DNA from: JB111 sp049856295
GTDB lineage: Bacteria; Actinomycetota; Actinomycetes; Actinomycetales; Actinomycetaceae
Length of the DNA stretch: 64,000 nt
Direction of reading: 5' to 3'
NCBI RefSeq assembly: GCF_049856295.1
Contig: NZ_JBNDMZ010000004.1
Coordinates: 186,001 to 250,000, forward strand
This document shows positions 50,414-59,146 of the stretch, piece by piece. The position numbers were made by a program, and so were the translations under genes. The notes under the pieces were generated by a model. The model saw nothing but the letters and a program-made list of their open reading frames with translations. It searched no databases and was not told where the DNA came from. Each line of letters starts with the position of its first letter. Positions within the stretch are counted from its first letter, which is position 1.

Positions 50414-50498
50414 GGCGACCGGAAGGCTGGACCTCCGGCAACTAGACTCGCGCAGGACCACGCACCGGCGCACCGCCCGCCACGATCGAGGGGGAGAC

Positions 50499-53400
50499 CT
50501 GGACACGAACCAGGGCACCGCACCCGGCCCGCTGCTCGCGGGGCGGTACGCGCTCGGTCACGCCCTCGAGCCCGCCTCGCCCGGCGCCACCCGGTACGCG
50601 GCGCAGGACACCGTGCTCGACCGGCCCGTCGAGGTCCTGCTCCTCGACCCGGCGCAGCCGGCCACCGAGGAGGTGCTCGACGCCGCGCGCCGCGCCTCGC
50701 TGGTCGAGGACGAGCGCCTGCGACGGATCTACGAGGTGGCCACGAGCGAGGGGCGGGCGTTCGTCGTCGGCGAGCCCGCCCGGGGCACCACGCTCGCGGA
50801 CTACGCGAGCCACGGACCGGTGCCGCCCGAGCAGGCGCGCGCCATCGTGGGCGAGGCCGCCGCCGCCCTCGACTCCGCGCGTCGCCACGGCGTCCGGCAC
50901 CTCGCCCTCGACGCGCGGTCGGTCCGCGTGACCGACGACGGCGAGGTCATGGTCACCGGAACCGGTGTCGCGAACGCGCTCGGCGAGAACCTCGTCCTCA
51001 CCCCGGCCCGCGCCTCCCGGAAGGATGCCGGGGACCTCGTCGGGCTCCTCTACCTCGCGCTCACCGGACGTCCCGTCGGCACCGACGACGGCTCGGCCCC
51101 GCCCCCGCCGGCCACGCTCGTCGACCGGGTCCCGCCCGACCTCGACGACCTGTGCGTGCGCACCTTCGACGAGGGCGCTGGTCCGTCGAGCGCCGGCGAC
51201 CTCTTCCACACCCTCGCCCCGTGGGGCGACATCGACCCGCCACCGCGGTCCGTGCGCCGCTCGTCCGCGACTTCGTCCGCCGGCGCGGGCGCTGCTCCCC
51301 CGCCGCCTCCGCCCGCCGGGGGGACGACGCCGGAGCGCAGCTCGCGCGCGTCCGCCGCGGGCGCTGGTGCGGGCGCTGCAGGTATGGGTGCTGCCGGCGC
51401 TGCGGGTGCTGCCGCGACCGGTGCCGCGGGCGGAACGTCCGGCTCGGCCTCCGGCCCTGGGGCGACACCCGCGCCCCCTCCGCCTCCGCCCGCGGACGCC
51501 TCCACCGAGGAGATCTCCGCCGTCGACGACGACCGGCCCGAGGCCCCTGCCTCCGCCCCCGCGGAGCAGCGCCCGTCCTCGACGCTCGGCGGCCGCCTGC
51601 GCCGCCGCCCGGGACCGCCGTCGATCCCGCCGAGCGACGGGTCCGCGGGTTCCGCGCCTGCGGGCGCCGCTGCGGGCTCCGGTTCCACCGCGGGCTCTGC
51701 TGCCTCCGCCGGTGCCGCCGGTCTCGGTGCGGCGGCGGCCGGAACGCTCGCCGCCGGTGCGGCCGCTGCTCAGAACCGGTCCGGCACCACCGACTCCCAC
51801 GACCGCGCCCAGGGCGGGCGCTCGGGCGGTCCGACCGAGGGATCTGCCTCGGGGGCCGGTGCGCCGCGCGACCCGCACAGCGCACCGGCCGGTCCGCAGG
51901 ACCCGTCGAACCGTTCGCAGGACCCGACGTCCCGGCCCACGGACGGGACGTCGCGTGGACGCCGCGGCCCCACCCCGTACGGCACGCCGCCCGGTGGCAC
52001 GTCGGGCACCGCCGCAGGTGCGACCGGGGCCCCCGACGGCTCCGCGCCGCACGGCCGACCCGGGCAGGACGGCGCGCCCGACCCGCTCGAGGGCATCGTC
52101 CCCACCACCACCGCGGCACGGTTCGACGCGCTCACCCGGCGGGTCGTCGGCGGCGCACGTCCGCCGGTCCGGCATGCACGGGTCGCCACGGCCCACCTGC
52201 CACTGCCCGATCCCGACGCACCGGGGAGCGCCCCCGAGCAGGGCGACGGGCGCCGTGCCGGCCGCGACCGACGTGCGGGGGCGGCTGGTGCAGCCGGCGC
52301 AGGCGCCGGCGCTGCCGGAGCGGGTGCGGGTCCCGCGTCCGCGCACGGCGCGGCCGGTGCGCCCCCTCCCCCACCCGGGGAGCACCCGGGCGCGACGACC
52401 GGCACCGTCCAGCGTGCGGGCGCCACCCACGGGGACGAGCACGCGCCCGGCACCGGCCGCGGGTCCGGCCACCCCGCGGCTGCGGGAACCGCAGCCGGCC
52501 CGGGCGCTGCCGGCGCCGGACCGTCCATCGGGGCCAAGGCCTCCGCCGCCGCGGCAGCGGCTGCGGCCGGGATCGGCGGTGCCTCCGCCTCGTTCGGCCG
52601 CTCGGTGGGCCGCGCGCGCAGCTCGATCCAGGAGCGGCTCTCGAACCCCGGCCGCCTCGAGGACGACGAGGCGGGCGAGCAGCCGCTGGACGTCCCCTAC
52701 GGCACGTCCGGCTCCGACGAGCTCCCTGCCGTCGACGAGCGGACCCGCGAGGTCCCCGTCTCCGCCGCGGGCCGCTCCGGACGATCCGCGCGGGGCGGGG
52801 CGGCCGCGTACCGGCCCGACGACGGTGCCGACGCGCGCGACGACGGTTCGCTCATGGACGACCGGGTGGCTGGTCGCGAGGTCGGCCGCGGGACCATCGA
52901 CCCGATGCCGTGGGTCGTCGTGCTCTTCCTCGTCGTCGTCGTGCTCGGCGCCTGGTGGGCGACCCGGACCCTGATGACGCCCACCTCCGCGGTCGAGCTC
53001 CCGAGCGAGACCCCGCCCGTCGTCACACCCGACCCGGTCGAGGAGAGCCCGTCGGAGGCGCCGACCGCCGGGGCCGACTCCGACCTGCCGGCCCCGGTCC
53101 TCTCGCGCACCGAGCTCGTCGACCCGGAGGGCGGCGGCACGGACAACGCGGACACGGCACCCCTGGCGGCGGACGGTGACATCGACACCTACTGGCGGTC
53201 GCTGTCCTACCAGTCCCCCACCTACGGGGTGAAGTCCGGCACCGGGCTGCTCGTCTGGCTCGAGGACATCAGCGCGGTCAGCGGCCTGACGATCGACACC
53301 TTCGCCGACGGCGAGGGCGGTCACGTCGAGATCCGCGTCTCCGACCCCGCCACCCCCGGGGAGGGCGCGCTGCTGGCCGAGGGACCGCTCGAGGCCGGGG

Positions 53401-53525
53401 AGACGACGTTCACGTGGGACACGCCCGCGCAGACCGCCCACCTCATCGTCTGGATCACCGAGCTCCCGACCGCCGGGACCGACGGGGCCAACCGGGCGGA
53501 GATCGCCGAGATCACCGTCCAGTAG
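50499..53525 (+). CDS. MviN-type pseudokinase with membrane helix and discoidin-like ectodomain
   Basis: About 1008 residues. A kinase-like domain (1–235: LLAGRYALGHALEPASPGATRY, later VRHLALDARSVRVTDDGEVM) lacks the VAIK Lys, HRD Asp context and DFG, so it should be inactive. A ~560-residue Ala/Gly/Pro low-complexity linker follows, then one helix (MPWVVVLFLVVVVLGAWWA, ~803–821) and a beta-sandwich ectodomain (TELVDPEGGG to the end). This is the C-terminal part of mycobacterial MviN as a separate protein. No ATG/GTG/TTG lies before the domain; CTG at 50499 behind GAGGGGGAG is the best start. Confidence 0.82.
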   Translation: MDTNQGTAPGPLLAGRYALGHALEPASPGATRYAAQDTVLDRPVEVLLLDPAQPATEEVLDAARRASLVEDERLRRIYEVATSEGRAFVVGEPARGTTLADYASHGPVPPEQARAIVGEAAAALDSARRHGVRHLALDARSVRVTDDGEVMVTGTGVANALGENLVLTPARASRKDAGDLVGLLYLALTGRPVGTDDGSAPPPPATLVDRVPPDLDDLCVRTFDEGAGPSSAGDLFHTLAPWGDIDPPPRSVRRSSATSSAGAGAAPPPPPPAGGTTPERSSRASAAGAGAGAAGMGAAGAAGAAATGAAGGTSGSASGPGATPAPPPPPPADASTEEISAVDDDRPEAPASAPAEQRPSSTLGGRLRRRPGPPSIPPSDGSAGSAPAGAAAGSGSTAGSAASAGAAGLGAAAAGTLAAGAAAAQNRSGTTDSHDRAQGGRSGGPTEGSASGAGAPRDPHSAPAGPQDPSNRSQDPTSRPTDGTSRGRRGPTPYGTPPGGTSGTAAGATGAPDGSAPHGRPGQDGAPDPLEGIVPTTTAARFDALTRRVVGGARPPVRHARVATAHLPLPDPDAPGSAPEQGDGRRAGRDRRAGAAGAAGAGAGAAGAGAGPASAHGAAGAPPPPPGEHPGATTGTVQRAGATHGDEHAPGTGRGSGHPAAAGTAAGPGAAGAGPSIGAKASAAAAAAAAGIGGASASFGRSVGRARSSIQERLSNPGRLEDDEAGEQPLDVPYGTSGSDELPAVDERTREVPVSAAGRSGRSARGGAAAYRPDDGADARDDGSLMDDRVAGREVGRGTIDPMPWVVVLFLVVVVLGAWWATRTLMTPTSAVELPSETPPVVTPDPVEESPSEAPTAGADSDLPAPVLSRTELVDPEGGGTDNADTAPLAADGDIDTYWRSLSYQSPTYGVKSGTGLLVWLEDISAVSGLTIDTFADGEGGHVEIRVSDPATPGEGALLAEGPLEAGETTFTWDTPAQTAHLIVWITELPTAGTDGANRAEIAEITVQ

Positions 53526-53619
53526 CGGGGCGAGCACCACCGGCGGCCGCGCGCGGGAACATCGCGAGCGGCTCCGCTGTTGCCCCGCGCAGGAGCACAC
53601 GACACATCCGAGGAGAGTC

Positions 53620-54669
53620 ATGACCGAGACCAGCGCCGCCGACAAGATCCACGACGTCGTGGTGGTGGGCTCCGGCCCCGCCGGCTGGACGGCCGCGATC
53701 TACGCCGCCCGCGCGGACCTCGCCCCCCTCGTCATCGCCGGCCAGATCGACGCCGGTGGCGCGCTCATGACGACCACCGAGGTGGAGAACTTCCCCGGCT
53801 TCCCCGAGGGCGTGATGGGGCCCGACCTCATGACGAAGATGCAGGAGCAGGCCGAGCGGTTCGGCGCCGAGGTCCTGTACGAGGACGTCGTCGAGACCGA
53901 CCTGACGGGCGACGTCAAGGTCCTCACGACCGACGACGGCACCTACCGTGCGCGGTCCGTCATCCTCGCGCTCGGCAGCGCCTACAAGCACATCGGCCTC
54001 GAGAAGGAGGAGACGTTCTCCGGTCGGGGCGTCTCCTACTGCGCCACGTGCGACGGGTTCTTCTTCAAGGAGCAGCACATCGCCGTCGTCGGGGGCGGCG
54101 ACTCCGCGGCCACCGAGGCACTCTTCCTCACGAAGTTCGCCGACAAGGTGACGATGATCCACCGCCGCGACGAGCTGCGCGCCTCGAAGGTGATGGCAGA
54201 CCGCGTGCTCGCCCACCCGAAGATCCAGATGGCCTGGAACTCCGAGGTCGCCGAGATCAACGGTGACCAGCGGCTCGAGTCGCTCACGCTGCGCGACACG
54301 ACGAGCGGCGAGGAGCGTGACCTCCCCGTCACCGGCATGTTCGTCGCCATCGGGCACCTCCCCCGCACGGGCGTCGTCGCCGGCCAGGTCGGGCTCGACA
54401 CCGACGGCTACATCGTCGTCGACCACCCGACGACGGCGACCAACCTGCCGGGCGTCTTCGCGTGCGGCGACGCGGTCGACCACACCTACCGCCAGGCGAT
54501 CACCGCCGCCGGTACCGGCTGCTCGGCTGCCCTCGACGCCGAGCGCTACCTCGGCGACCTCGCCCACGGGACCGTGTCCCCGGGCGCTCCCGAGGTCGAG
54601 TCCGCCACCGTCGAGGACGCGGAGCCGGCCGCCCGCGCCGTCGGCTCGGCCACGCCCGTCGCCGGCTGA
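53620..54669 (+). CDS. trxB: Thioredoxin reductase
   Basis: 349 residues. FAD-binding VVVGSGPAGWTAAIYAARA (about 14–32), redox CATCD (Cys pair about 145 and 148), NADPH-binding VVGGGDSAATEALFL and the C-terminal FACGDAVDHTYRQAITAAGTG. It passes electrons from NADPH to thioredoxin. A ~35-residue acidic tail extends beyond the usual end. The ATG follows GAGGAG; the thioredoxin gene follows after 4 bases. Confidence 0.97.
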   Translation: MTETSAADKIHDVVVVGSGPAGWTAAIYAARADLAPLVIAGQIDAGGALMTTTEVENFPGFPEGVMGPDLMTKMQEQAERFGAEVLYEDVVETDLTGDVKVLTTDDGTYRARSVILALGSAYKHIGLEKEETFSGRGVSYCATCDGFFFKEQHIAVVGGGDSAATEALFLTKFADKVTMIHRRDELRASKVMADRVLAHPKIQMAWNSEVAEINGDQRLESLTLRDTTSGEERDLPVTGMFVAIGHLPRTGVVAGQVGLDTDGYIVVDHPTTATNLPGVFACGDAVDHTYRQAITAAGTGCSAALDAERYLGDLAHGTVSPGAPEVESATVEDAEPAARAVGSATPVAG

Positions 54670-54673
54670 GCGC

Positions 54674-54994
54674 GTGCACGTCACCCCGGTCGACGCCGAG
54701 GGCCTGGAGAGTGCCCTCGCGTCGGACGGCCTCGTCGTCGTCGACTTCTGGGCCGAGTGGTGCGGCCCGTGCCGGCTGATGACCCCGGTCCTCGAGGAGG
54801 TCGCCGGCGCGCGACCGGGCGTCCGCGTCGTCTCCGTCGACACCGCCGAGCACCCCGAGATCGCCGAACGCTGGGGCGTGCGCACGATCCCGACCTACCA
54901 CCTGCGCCGGGCCGGCGAGGGCGTGGGCGTCCTCGTCGGCGCGCAGACCAAGCCGGCGCTGCTGTCCGCGATCGACGACGCCCTCACCCCCTGA
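54674..54994 (+). CDS. trxA: Thioredoxin
   Basis: 106 residues from the GTG at 54674 (VHVTPVDAEGLESALAS). The thioredoxin fold carries VVDFWAEWCGPCRLMTPVLEEVA with the WCGPC active site (about 31–35) and the cis-Pro in RTIPTYHL. It reduces protein disulfides and is recharged by the trxB product encoded 4 bases upstream; both lie on one transcript. Confidence 0.95.
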   Translation: MHVTPVDAEGLESALASDGLVVVDFWAEWCGPCRLMTPVLEEVAGARPGVRVVSVDTAEHPEIAERWGVRTIPTYHLRRAGEGVGVLVGAQTKPALLSAIDDALTP

Positions 54995-55004
54995 CCCCCG
55001 CCTC

Positions 55005-55091
55005 GTCGAGATTGCGGTTCGTCGTCGTCGAGATTGCGGTTGGGAGGCGCCGCTCATCGCCGCCGACCCCTGTGTGGTCGAGAGTGCGGCT
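55005..55091 (+). repeat. Three copies of a 15-base interspersed repeat
   Basis: GTCGAGATTGCGGTT occurs at 55005–55019 and 55027–55041, and the variant GTCGAGAGTGCGGCT at 55077–55091, all in the 257-base gap after trxA. The last copy is identical to one inside rsmG (62442–62456, opposite strand). The gap otherwise holds only the ribosome site of the aminotransferase gene. Confidence 0.7.
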
Positions 55092-55251
55092 GAGGGCTGC
55101 CCTTCGTCGTCGGCTCCCGTCCCGCTGCTCCATCGCCCCCCGCCGACCGACCCGTCGAGCACCCGCACGTGAGCCGTCCCGGGCCGCCGGGGCACGCGGT
55201 GGCACACTGGCACCTCCGCGCGGAAGCGCACCGAGCCACGAGGAGCAGGCG

Positions 55252-56619
55252 ATGAGCACCACGGACAGCCAGGACGGCCAGGTCGAGCAGCAGGAGCAGC
55301 GCGCGGCTGCCGCCGCTGCTGCGGCCGCCGGCACCCGGCTCGACCCGTGGCGCTCGAGCTACGCGGGTCGCGCCCACCACCTGCGCGCGTCCGAGGTCCG
55401 GTCGCTCTTCGCCGTCGCGAACCGGCCCGAGGTGGTCTCCCTCGCCGGGGGCATGCCGAACATCGCCGACCTCCCGCTGGGGAACCTGGGCGACATGATC
55501 GGCCGGATCGTCGCCGAGTCCGGTACCCGTGCGCTGCAGTACGGCGGCGGGCAGGGCGAGGAGGAGCTGCGCGAGCAGATCGTCGAGGTCATGCGGTACT
55601 CCGCGATGCACGCGCACCCGGACGACGTCGTCGTCACCACCGGGTCGCAGCAGGCGCTCGACCTCGTCACCGGAATCTTCATCGACCCGGGCGACGTCAT
55701 CGTGGCCGAGGCGCCGAGCTACGTCGGTGCGCTCGGCGTGTTCCGGAGCTACCAGGCCGACGTCGTGCACGTGCCGATGGACGACCACGGGCTCATCCCC
55801 GAGGAGCTCGAGCGGATCCTGGGCGAGCTCAAGGCCGCCGGCCGCACCGTCAAGCTCCTCTACACGGTGCCGAACTTCCACAACCCGGCCGGCGTCACGC
55901 TCACCCTCGAGCGGCGCCCCCGCATCGTCGAGATCGCGCGCCGGCACGGTGTCCTCATCATGGAGGACGACCCGTACGGGCTGCTCGGCTTCGACTCCGA
56001 CCCGCTGCCCGCGCTCAAGTCGTACGACGAGGACGCGGTCGTCTACCTCGGCTCCTTCTCCAAGACGTTCGCCCCCGGCCTGCGGGTCGGGTGGGCGTAC
56101 GCCCCGCTCGCCGTGCGCGAGAAGCTCGTGCTCGCCGCGGAGTCCGCGATCCTCTCGCCGTCGGTCATCAACGAGATGATCGTGACGCGCTACCTCCAGG
56201 AGTTCGACTGGTACGGGCAGGTCAAGTCGTTCCGCGAGATGTACCGCGAGCGGCGCGACGCGATGCTCGGCGCGCTCGGCGAGCACCTGCCGCACCTGTC
56301 CTGGACGGTCCCGACCGGCGGCTTCTACACGTGGCTCACCCTCCCCCGCGGACTCGACGCCAAGGCGATGCTGCCCCGCGCGGTCACCAACCGGGTCGCC
56401 TACACCTCGGGCACCGCCTTCTTCGCGGACGGCACCGGCCAGGACCACATCCGACTGTCCTACTGCTTCCCGACGCCGGAACGCATCCGGGAGGGGGTCC
56501 GTCGCCTCGCGGACGTGGTCCGCGCGGAGAGCGACCTCGTCGAGATGTTCGGGACGGCGGACGACATCCCCACCCCCGGTGAGCGCACGATCGACGTCCC
56601 GGGCGCCGACGCCAGCTGA
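55252..56619 (+). CDS. PLP-dependent aminotransferase (class I/II, 2-aminoadipate-transaminase-like)
   Basis: 455 residues. The fold-type I core has LAGGMPNIADLPLGNL, GGGQGEEELREQIVEVMR, YTVPNFHNPAGVTL, the PLP lysine in GSFSKTFAPGLRVGW and the late YCFPTPERI. Similar enzymes are 2-aminoadipate or valine–pyruvate aminotransferases. It starts at the ATG 55252 behind GAGGAG; an Ala-rich leader of ~35 residues precedes the domain. It lies between trxA and the ddl-like gene, a position conserved in actinobacteria; the substrate is not certain. Confidence 0.9.
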   Translation: MSTTDSQDGQVEQQEQRAAAAAAAAAGTRLDPWRSSYAGRAHHLRASEVRSLFAVANRPEVVSLAGGMPNIADLPLGNLGDMIGRIVAESGTRALQYGGGQGEEELREQIVEVMRYSAMHAHPDDVVVTTGSQQALDLVTGIFIDPGDVIVAEAPSYVGALGVFRSYQADVVHVPMDDHGLIPEELERILGELKAAGRTVKLLYTVPNFHNPAGVTLTLERRPRIVEIARRHGVLIMEDDPYGLLGFDSDPLPALKSYDEDAVVYLGSFSKTFAPGLRVGWAYAPLAVREKLVLAAESAILSPSVINEMIVTRYLQEFDWYGQVKSFREMYRERRDAMLGALGEHLPHLSWTVPTGGFYTWLTLPRGLDAKAMLPRAVTNRVAYTSGTAFFADGTGQDHIRLSYCFPTPERIREGVRRLADVVRAESDLVEMFGTADDIPTPGERTIDVPGADAS

Positions 56620-56703
56620 CCCTACGCCCGGGCCGGCCCGGGCAACCCACGACAGCCCACAGCGACGACGGTCGAAGGACCGCACGGAGACGAGGAGCAG
56701 GAG

Positions 56704-57705
56704 ATGGACGACGCGGCCGCCGCACCGGCGCCCGGAGGTGCAGGAAACCCCGAGGAGCTGACCGTCGCCGTGGTGAGCGGGGGGCTCACCCACGAGCGTG
56801 ACGTCTCGATCCGGTCGGGACGGCGCGTGGGCGGTGCCCTGCGGTCCGCCGGCGCACGCGTCGAGATCCTCGACCTCGACGGCGCCCTGCTCGAGCGGCT
56901 CGCGGCCCTCGACCCCGACGTCGTGTGGCCCGTGGTCCACGGCGCCGAGGGTGAGGACGGCTCGCTCCAGGACCTCCTGGGCGTGCTCGGCCTGCCGTTC
57001 GTCGGCTCGAGTGCCGCCGGGGCCCGCCTCGCGTCAGACAAGCCGGTGTCGAAGGCGGTCCTCGAGCACGCCGGGGTCGCCACGCCGTCGTACGTGGCAC
57101 TGCCCCAGTCGCTGTTCCGTGAGGTCGGTCCGCGCCGAGTGCTCGACGCCGTGGTCGGCCGCCTCGGAATGCCGCTCGTCGTCAAACCGGCGGCCGGTGG
57201 CTCCGCCCTGGGCGTCACCCTCGTCGAGGACCGGGCTCAGCTGCCGGGCGCGATGGTGGCCTGCTTCGCCTACGGCCCTGACGCGCTCATCGAGCGTGCG
57301 GTCGACGGGACCGAGGTCGCCGTCTCGGTGGTCGACCTCGGGGACGGGCCTGTCGCCCTGCCGCCCGTCGAGATCGCGACATCGGACGGCCCCTACGACT
57401 TCGACGCCCGGTACAACCCCGGCCGCGCCGAGTTCTTCGTCCCTGCCCGGCTCTCCGCCGACGTGGCGGCCGAGGTTGCCCGGACCGCGACGACCGTGCA
57501 CACCGCCCTGGGGCTGCGTGACCTCTCCCGGATCGACCTGATCGTCGACCACGACGGGCGCCCCTGGGTCATCGACATCAACGTCGCCCCCGGCATGACG
57601 GAGACCTCGCTGTTCCCCCAGGCGGCGTCCAAGGGCCCGACGACGGCGGAAGAGCTCTACCTGGCACTGGCCCGCCGCGCCGTGGAGCGCGGGGCGAACG
57701 GCTGA
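56704..57705 (+). CDS. D-alanine–D-alanine ligase family ATP-grasp protein
   Basis: 333 residues. An N-terminal VVSGGLTHERDVSIRSGRRV, then FVGSSAAGARLASDKPVSKAVL, the ATP-grasp PLVVKPAAGGSALGV, and the metal-binding DINVAPGMTETSLFPQAA. The family joins two D-Ala for peptidoglycan. Actinobacteria often have this second Ddl-like gene beside parB in addition to a main ddl, so it may have a different dipeptide substrate. A double hairpin region follows the stop. Confidence 0.9.
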   Translation: MDDAAAAPAPGGAGNPEELTVAVVSGGLTHERDVSIRSGRRVGGALRSAGARVEILDLDGALLERLAALDPDVVWPVVHGAEGEDGSLQDLLGVLGLPFVGSSAAGARLASDKPVSKAVLEHAGVATPSYVALPQSLFREVGPRRVLDAVVGRLGMPLVVKPAAGGSALGVTLVEDRAQLPGAMVACFAYGPDALIERAVDGTEVAVSVVDLGDGPVALPPVEIATSDGPYDFDARYNPGRAEFFVPARLSADVAAEVARTATTVHTALGLRDLSRIDLIVDHDGRPWVIDINVAPGMTETSLFPQAASKGPTTAEELYLALARRAVERGANG

Positions 57706-57727
57706 CGCAGGGCCCTACCGGCGGTAA

Positions 57728-57815
57728 TGGCGACAGAATGTCGCCAGCCATCCCCCTGACCTGCTTCGACGTCGAGATCTGACGTCAGGCCGCGGGCAGA
57801 TCTGTCTGCCCGCGG
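57728..57815. terminator. Bidirectional terminator region between the ddl-like gene and parB
   Basis: Two hairpins: TGGCGACA–GAA–TGTCGCCA (57728–57746) and the stronger CCGCGGGCAGA (57790–57800)–TCTG–TCTGCCCGCGG (57805–57815). They sit between two convergent genes and can end transcription on both strands. Confidence 0.75.
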
Positions 57816-57829
57816 TCCAGCACGGAGGA

Positions 57830-59143
57830 CTAGTCCGAGTCGACCTGCTCGCCCGGAGCCAACGTCGCCAGGATCCGGTCGAGATCCTCGACCGAGGCGA
57901 AGTCGACCGTGATCCGACCCTTGCGCTGACCCATCGAGACCTTGACGCGGGTGTCGAGCCGGTCGGACAGCCGGCCGGCGAGACGGTCGAGCTGCTCAGA
58001 GTGGGCAGCAGGCGCCCGACGCCGACGCAGCTCGGGTCTCGTCGGCCCCTCGCCCATCGCGACAGCCTCCTCCGTCGCACGCACCGACAGCCCCTCGGCC
58101 ACGATCCGTTGCGCCAGCCGCTCCATGGCGGCACCGTCCTCGAGACCGAGCAGAGCCCGGGCGTGACCGGCCGACAGGACGCCCGCTGCCACCCTCCGCT
58201 GAACGAGCGCGGGCAGCTTGAGGAGCCGCAGCGTGTTGGAGATCTGCGGCCGGGACCGGGCGATCCGCCGGGCGAGCTCGTCGTGCGTGCCGCCGAAGTC
58301 GTCGAGCAGCTGCTGGTACGCCGCGGCCTCCTCCAACGGGTTGAGCTGAGCGCGGTGCAGGTTCTCGAGGAGCGCGTCGCGCAGCAGGTCGGTGTCATCC
58401 GTGGAGCGGATGACCGCGGGGATGTCGGTCAGGCCCGCCTGCATCGATGCGCGCAGGCGCCGCTCACCCATGACGAGCTCGTACCGGACGTCGTCGCTCC
58501 GCCGCGGGTCCTGGGTCGCGATCGGACGGACGACCACCGGCTGCAGCACGCCCAGCTCACGGATGGATGCGGCGAGCTCGTCGAGGTCGTCCTCGTCGAA
58601 GACCTGCCGAGGCTGGCGGGCGTTGGGGACGATCGAGGAGACGGGCACCTCGGCGTAGGTCGCCCCGGGTACCGGCCGGAGGCCATCGTCGTCGACCGCC
58701 ACCGAGGCGTCCTCCGACCGGCGCACTGCGGTGGCACCAGCATCCGGATAGGTGCGGTCACCGTCCGAGCTCGGGGTGCCGATCGCTCCGGTCGACGTCC
58801 CCGCGTCGTCAGGTATCGCGGTCCTGCCGGAGCGGGACTGCTCGAGCTCCGCCGGCGTCGCTGCTGCGTCGACCGTCGTGCTCGTGCGCATGGAACCCGC
58901 CGTCGCCTTGTCCGGAGCGGCGGTCACCGGCGACTCGGCGGATACCGACTCGTCGGGCGCTGCACCAGGCATCGTCTCGAGCGCGTCAGCCGGGCCCGTG
59001 ACCTGCTGTTTCGTCTCAGCCTGCGCCGTTCCAGGTCCATCGAAGAAGATGTCCGCCGGTCGTGCCGCACGGGTACCTGCGGGCGGTCCGGTGGGGATGA
59101 GCGCGCCGATTCCGCGGCCCAGGCCGCGTCGCTTCTCCGCCAT
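57830..59143 (-). CDS. parB: Chromosome-partitioning protein ParB
   Basis: 437 residues. A long disordered, acidic N-terminus (to about 160), then the ParB/Srx CTP-binding domain (VPVSSIVPNARQPRQVFDEDDLDELAASI; GERRLRAS), the helix-turn-helix HDELARRIARSRPQISNTLRLL, and a C-terminal dimer domain. ParB loads at parS, slides as a CTP clamp and condenses the origin region. The linker is longer than in most ParB proteins. Its start lies 3 bases after the parA stop; parS sites lie 1.1–2.0 kb upstream. Confidence 0.97.
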   Translation of the reverse strand: MAEKRRGLGRGIGALIPTGPPAGTRAARPADIFFDGPGTAQAETKQQVTGPADALETMPGAAPDESVSAESPVTAAPDKATAGSMRTSTTVDAAATPAELEQSRSGRTAIPDDAGTSTGAIGTPSSDGDRTYPDAGATAVRRSEDASVAVDDDGLRPVPGATYAEVPVSSIVPNARQPRQVFDEDDLDELAASIRELGVLQPVVVRPIATQDPRRSDDVRYELVMGERRLRASMQAGLTDIPAVIRSTDDTDLLRDALLENLHRAQLNPLEEAAAYQQLLDDFGGTHDELARRIARSRPQISNTLRLLKLPALVQRRVAAGVLSAGHARALLGLEDGAAMERLAQRIVAEGLSVRATEEAVAMGEGPTRPELRRRRAPAAHSEQLDRLAGRLSDRLDTRVKVSMGQRKGRITVDFASVEDLDRILATLAPGEQVDSD

Positions 59144-59146
59144 GCC

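Noticed and set aside
50499..51250. Active Ser/Thr protein kinase
   Set aside because: The ATP-binding Lys, HRD catalytic context and DFG are all missing, so only a pseudokinase is supported.
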